NCBI GenBank assembly: GCA_031257915.1 | Contig: JAIRNR010000076.1 | Coordinates: forward strand, 1 to 32,076 | DNA: 32,076 bases | Reading direction: 5' to 3' | From: Bacteroidales bacterium | GTDB taxonomy: Bacteria > Bacteroidota > Bacteroidia > Bacteroidales > P3 | Part shown: positions 29,831 to 32,076 of the stretch, piece after piece | Layout of the letters: each line of letters opens with the position of its first letter | Numbering within the stretch: the stretch's first letter is position 1 | Program-made: the position numbers and the translations under genes | Notes under the pieces: generated by a model | What the model saw: the letters and a program-made list of their open reading frames with translations, nothing else | Told to the model about the DNA's origin: nothing | Database searches by the model: none

Positions 29831-30829
29831 ATGCCGGCAATTTTTGACCCCAATGAAGCACTCGTACCGAACGGTAACTACTTCGGATTTCCTTTTACGC
29901 CGGAAGAGGCGCGGCTTATATTGATTTCAGTACCCTGGGATGTTACAACATCTTATAAAAGCGGTACCGCAAAAGGTCCGGCGGCAATTATGGACGCTTC
30001 ACTGCAACTTGATTTTTATTGTGAAGATATTCCTGATGCGTGGAATCTCGGTACAGGCACTTTACCTTTAAATGACAGTGCAGGCGTACTGCGTTCCTCT
30101 GTTGAACTTCGACAATTGCGCAATAGCGGCGAGGACAGTGCGCCCGAAACGATTGATAATGCCTGCCGCTATCTTAATGACTGGGTTTATGAGACATCTT
30201 CGCAATGGATACGCAAAGGTAAAAAAGTAGGAATTGTAGGCGGCGAACACAGTGTGCCGCTTGGCTATTTAAAGGCGTTAAGCGAATGTTACGGCAGTTT
30301 TGGTATTTTGCATTTAGATGCTCACGCTGACTTACGCGCCGGATACGAGGGTTTGCAGTTCTCACATGCTTCAATTATGTATAACGCTCTGCAACTGCTG
30401 CAAATATCCAAACTCGTACAGGTTGGCATAAGAGATGTTTCACCGTGGGAGATGGAGTATGCCGAAAGTGAAAGCGGACGTGTAATTCAATTTTCCGACC
30501 GTATGTTAAAAAATGCGGTATTTGAAGGCGAGACATGGGCGGCGCAATGTTTGAAAATTACCGATGAGTTACCCGAAAAAGTGTATATAAGTTTCGATAT
30601 TGACGTACTTGACCCTTCTTTATGTCCGCACACAGGAACACCGGTTGCAGGGGGGTTGTCATTTGCTCAAACACGTTATTTACTTGAAGCATTGCGCCGC
30701 TCCGGAAAACAGGTTATTGGCTTTGACCTCTGTGAAGTTGCCCCAAATCCGTACGATAAAGATGACGAATGGGACGGCAATGTGGGCGCACGTGTTCTCT
30801 ATATGCTTGCTAATATCTCGCTTGTCTGA
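29831..30829 (+). CDS. Arginase/agmatinase-family (ureohydrolase) enzyme
   Basis: A 332-residue binuclear-manganese hydrolase of the arginase fold. Metal-ligand motifs are complete: GGEHSVPLGYL (first His), HLDAHADLRAGYEG (Asp-x-His-x-Asp) and ISFDIDVLDPS (Asp-x-Asp), with GTPVAGGLSF and GFDLCEVAP at the active-site end. Candidate reactions are hydrolysis of agmatine, arginine, guanidinobutyrate or formiminoglutamate; the sequence alone does not decide. Its start is 1 bp after the ompA stop, so co-transcription is likely, though no functional link to envelope genes is obvious. It is convergent with the PAP2 gene, with only 4 bp between stops. Confidence 0.93.
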   Translation: MPAIFDPNEALVPNGNYFGFPFTPEEARLILISVPWDVTTSYKSGTAKGPAAIMDASLQLDFYCEDIPDAWNLGTGTLPLNDSAGVLRSSVELRQLRNSGEDSAPETIDNACRYLNDWVYETSSQWIRKGKKVGIVGGEHSVPLGYLKALSECYGSFGILHLDAHADLRAGYEGLQFSHASIMYNALQLLQISKLVQVGIRDVSPWEMEYAESESGRVIQFSDRMLKNAVFEGETWAAQCLKITDELPEKVYISFDIDVLDPSLCPHTGTPVAGGLSFAQTRYLLEALRRSGKQVIGFDLCEVAPNPYDKDDEWDGNVGARVLYMLANISLV

Positions 30830-30833
30830 GTCT

Positions 30834-31754
30834 TTACCTGTTTTTACGACGTTTATTTGTTGAGATTTTCTTTGTATTCCACTTGTACCGGTGTGTCCAG
30901 TAAGCTACTTTCATTGAAAGGTAGCCTATGCCTGCACCGACCAGGACATCACTGATATAATGCTTGTTATTTGCCATACGCAATACGCCCACTAATGCAG
31001 CTATGCTGTATGAAACGTAAGGTATCCACTTAAACTTGTGTTTGTATTCCTCACTTAAAAAAGTTGCCGCCGCAAATGCCTGTGCCGTATGTCCCGACGG
31101 AAAGGAAGCATAGTCGGAATGGTCGGGACGTTCTATACGTACAACATTCTTTAAAAGGTGCGTAATCGCTAACATTCCCAATTCGCCCTTTAACAAAATG
31201 GCAGTTCGGTTTAGAATATCATTTTTAGACTTTATACCAGATAAGTCAAGTCCATAAGCAATAACAGCGGGACTGAATTGCAGGTAGTCATCTATGTGGA
31301 CCCTGAAATTCGGCAAATACCTGTTACGTTTCTCTACAATTATGTTTTTTACACTGCTCGAACCGCTGCCATTTAATGCAAGCCCTGCAATAATCAATGA
31401 ACCCGGAATGTAGAGTTGTTTTACCGTAAATTCGGTTTTGAACTGTAATTTTCTGTTCAATCTACCCGCTTTTATTGCTATTAAAGGGCTTTGAGCAATT
31501 GGCACTGCCATGTCGTTTAAAAGAATCTCTATTGTAGAGTTGTCTATTTGTTCGATATGGATGCTTCCCGTATCAAAAGTAATTTTGTTTATGCTGTCTA
31601 ATCGAACGGACCGGACACAATAATTATCTATGATTATATTATGGTAATCCTGCGCACTTACTACCGGTTGTGTTGATAGCCACGCTGAAAAAATAAACAG
31701 TAAAGTCAAAAACAAATGGTTTGGGACAAATGCTACATATTTAAAAAATGCCAT
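30834..31754 (-). CDS. PAP2-superfamily phosphatase with exported N-terminal extension
   Basis: A 306-residue protein. N-terminal hydrophobic signal (HLFLTLLFIFSAWLSTQPVVSA-QDY), then ~85 residues with a short beta motif (SVRLDSINKITFD) of the kind also seen in the two exported proteins at 5985-7391, then the PAP2 domain. Phosphatase motifs are complete: KNVVRIERP (motif 1), FPSGHTAQAF (motif 2) and LRMANNKHYISDVLVGAGIG (motif 3, catalytic His plus Asp). Several hydrophobic segments surround them. Substrate may be a lipid pyrophosphate such as undecaprenyl-PP or lipid A; the nearby uppP handles the first. It ends in a basic tail (KKISTNKRRKNR). Confidence 0.9.
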   Translation of the reverse strand: MAFFKYVAFVPNHLFLTLLFIFSAWLSTQPVVSAQDYHNIIIDNYCVRSVRLDSINKITFDTGSIHIEQIDNSTIEILLNDMAVPIAQSPLIAIKAGRLNRKLQFKTEFTVKQLYIPGSLIIAGLALNGSGSSSVKNIIVEKRNRYLPNFRVHIDDYLQFSPAVIAYGLDLSGIKSKNDILNRTAILLKGELGMLAITHLLKNVVRIERPDHSDYASFPSGHTAQAFAAATFLSEEYKHKFKWIPYVSYSIAALVGVLRMANNKHYISDVLVGAGIGYLSMKVAYWTHRYKWNTKKISTNKRRKNR

Positions 31755-31800
31755 AAGTTGCTGATTATTAGTAATCTGTGGATAGGGGGATTGATTGTTA

Positions 31801-31829
31801 GTGCGTTGTGTGATTTTGACACATCGTAC
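31801..31829. promoter_or_regulatory. Imperfect 29-bp palindrome upstream of the PAP2 gene
   Basis: GTGCGTTGTGT and ACACATCGTAC are inverted copies matching at 9 of 11 bases with a 7-bp spacer. The TGTGT/ACACA centre resembles CRP/FNR-type half-sites. It lies 47-75 bp upstream of the PAP2 start, so an operator is possible. Confidence 0.35.
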
Positions 31830-31957
31830 AAACTGTCGTTAATATTTTGTCTAATATGTAAGAATGAAAATATCATTGTCTATAGTTATTTTTAATTCAT
31901 GAGAGTCTGCGAATTTACTAATTTTTTACAAAAATTCAGAATTTCCAGCTGGCCCTC

Positions 31958-32076
31958 CAGGGTCAACGCATTTAAATGAGGTAATTCGCTGATAATGAAT
32001 GGATTATAGGCGTAAATTTTTATAAATTTTCATCAAAAATAATCTTCATAAATGCCTTATAATCAATTGTTTAAAG
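31958..32076 (+). mobile_element. End of an IS-like element, cut by the window edge
   Basis: The sequence begins CAGGGTCAACGCATTTAAAT, matching the terminal repeat of the 135-bp element at 7617 in 19 of 20 bases, and continues with a TTATAGGCGT block also similar to the small element. About 119 bp are visible without a coding frame; a transposase is expected beyond the window. Bases 31755-31957 before it hold only the palindrome and no gene. Confidence 0.65.

Overview
The window looks like a chromosomal segment of a Bacteroidota bacterium, most likely order Bacteroidales. The evidence is a type IX secretion C-terminal sorting domain, the ftsX-DUF3098-uppP cluster, a receiver-less sigma-54 activator overlapping lptE, and many promoters with the Bacteroidota -7 box TAnnTTTG instead of a sigma-70 -10 box. 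No species is claimed. Base composition is AT-rich, and most genes lack a recognisable Shine-Dalgarno sequence.

Layout. 1-676: a decayed ISAs1-type transposase. 678-5791: an exo/endonuclease/phosphatase-family membrane protein, converging on a TPR protein-AroE pair downstream of recN. 5792-7791: degenerate repeats, two exported proteins (one with a T9SS sorting domain) behind a structured leader, and a 135-bp MITE-like element. 7797-9510: sigma-54 activator and lptE. 9601-16758: a leftward eight-gene efflux operon (tetR, tolC, small winged-helix, hlyD, two ABC ATPases, two ABC-2 permeases) matching the E. coli cecR-ybhGFSR layout. 16909-18998: a NamZ-type exo-muramidase and a MurU-like nucleotidyltransferase, which suggest MurNAc recycling. 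19005-21018: a restriction-modification pair bracketed by inverted copies of a hairpin repeat, with a 77-bp tandem duplication on the left. 21045-24406: a LolC/E-like permease, an XRE regulator carrying 24 nine-base repeats, an AT-rich gap with repeated 12-13-mers, a tiny lipoprotein and an outer-membrane-like protein. 24465-30829: a vWA protein divergent from ftsX-DUF3098-uppP-ompA-arginase. 30834-31754: a PAP2 phosphatase. 31958-32076: one end of an IS-like element whose terminal repeat matches that of the MITE.

The strongest new observations are these. Two near-identical TetR-type operators occur in the efflux operon; one exactly fills the spacer between the -33 and -7 boxes upstream of tolC, and their differences are symmetric and dyad-preserving. 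The R-M cassette is framed by a hairpin repeat. The XRE regulator has an FG/SG/SE-Q tripeptide array with an 81-bp higher-order repeat. A structured leader with a terminator-like hairpin precedes the T9SS gene. The -7 box lies 4-9 nt from the start codon in many genes, implying leaderless transcripts. All functions are inferred from sequence reading alone; no database search was run.
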